A stretch of DNA of 5,405 nucleotides from Spirochaetota bacterium (GTDB taxonomy: Bacteria > Spirochaetota > Spirochaetia > Treponematales > Treponemataceae): NCBI GenBank assembly GCA_029571425.1, contig JAKPSR010000283.1, positions 1-5,405 on the forward strand, in the 5' to 3' direction. Positions within the stretch are counted from its first letter, which is position 1, and the number at the start of each line of letters is the position of its first letter. The position numbers were made by a program, and so were the translations under genes. Under the pieces are notes generated by a model that was not told where the DNA came from, did no database searches, and saw only the letters and a program-made list of their open reading frames with translations. This document shows positions 4,959-5,405 of this stretch, one piece after another.

Positions 4959-5405
4959 TCAGGGCTTTTCCCCGGTAATGGTATGCACGGTAACCGAATC
5001 GTTGCACATGACGTCGAACGGGGGGATCAGCATGATGTTTCCCGAATCAAGTATGCCTTGATACAGGACGTCTATCCGGGGATAGGGACCGACTTGTCCC
5101 TCCTCTTCATAGAATTTCTTTCTTTCAACGAAGTATCGCTTAAGCCAGGTAATCTCGTCGGTCCCGCTTAAGAGCGAGCCGATAGCCGCGTCCGTCCGCT
5201 CGGCTATCGTGCGGGCGCCACTTGGCCCATGCCTGACGCTCGCGTCGTAGATTTGTCCTTTGGTAATAGTAAGCCTGACGCCGCGCGCCGCCGCGATCTC
5301 CATCGCCGGGTTCCAGTACAGCTCGTCGAGAAGCGCCAACTGAGCTTCCTTCACCACCGCGTCATTCCCCCGCGCGTTGAAGTCGTCGATAAAGTTTTCC
5401 AGCCC
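4959..5405 (-). CDS. GH46-type chitosanase, C-terminal part (partial at right edge)
   Basis: The frame is open from the window edge to TGA at 4959-4961, giving 148 visible residues; an internal GTG at 5357 is not a credible start because family-like sequence continues above it (GLENFIDDFNARGNDA). GH46 enzymes hydrolyse beta-1,4 bonds of chitosan and are usually secreted. Matches to the family pattern as I know it: DELYWNPAM (27-35), QIYDASVRHGPSG (51-63), the GTDEITWLKRYFVERKKF stretch (81-98), RIDVLYQGIL (110-119), and SGNIMLIPPFDV (121-132) close to the end. The catalytic Glu and Asp of the family lie nearer the N-terminus, outside the window, so activity and signal peptide cannot be judged. 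It is separated by 140 bp from the lipoprotein gene, on the same strand; read-through is possible, since no clear terminator is visible between them. Assigned from motif memory, without an alignment. Confidence 0.75.
   Translation of the reverse strand, partial: GLENFIDDFNARGNDAVVKEAQLALLDELYWNPAMEIAAARGVRLTITKGQIYDASVRHGPSGARTIAERTDAAIGSLLSGTDEITWLKRYFVERKKFYEEEGQVGPYPRIDVLYQGILDSGNIMLIPPFDVMCNDSVTVHTITGEKP

Noticed and set aside
4911..5171. Plus-strand open frame of 86 codons antisense to the chitosanase
   Set aside because: No motif or promoter; the opposite strand shows the GH46-like blocks.

Overview
The window is a GC-rich bacterial chromosome segment with seven protein genes. Two blocks converge near position 1860: three genes on the plus strand (positions 1 to 1859) and four on the minus strand (positions 1875 to 5405). 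No rRNA, tRNA, CRISPR array, transposase or phage gene was seen. The organism cannot be fixed from this sequence. A spirochaete-like bacterium is a reasonable guess, because BspA-type lipoproteins with a loose lipobox and NYN-LOTUS proteins fit such genomes, but this is a low-confidence inference.

Plus-strand block: the 3' end of thiE (thiamine phosphate synthase) overlaps the start of thiD (HMP/HMP-P kinase) by 8 bp, giving a translationally coupled thiamine-biosynthesis pair. A near-consensus sigma70-type promoter (TTGACA, 17 bp, TATGCT) overlaps the thiD stop codon. It drives a separate gene for a two-domain protein, an NYN/PIN-like nuclease domain followed by an OST-HTH/LOTUS RNA-binding domain.

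Minus-strand block, read from the right edge leftward: (1) the C-terminal part of a GH46-type chitosanase, cut by the window edge; (2) a 140-bp intergenic region with overlapping inverted repeats that could form alternative hairpins just before the next gene's ribosome binding site; (3) a BspA/DUF285-type surface lipoprotein with a PKD-like domain and tandem 25-residue repeats; (4) a tandem GNAT acetyltransferase; (5) folD. Genes 3 to 5 are closely spaced (14 and 36 bp) and probably form one transcript. The lipoprotein is the oddest element. Its signal peptide and mature part are both intact but lie in different frames, and the break falls at a run of six T (coding strand) just before the lipobox cysteine. 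One extra T, or a -1 slip, gives a well-formed lipoprotein.

There is no clear new defence or mobile system. The most interesting signals are the homopolymer frame break in the lipoprotein, the alternative-hairpin leader upstream of it, and the bacterial NYN-LOTUS protein with its own promoter.
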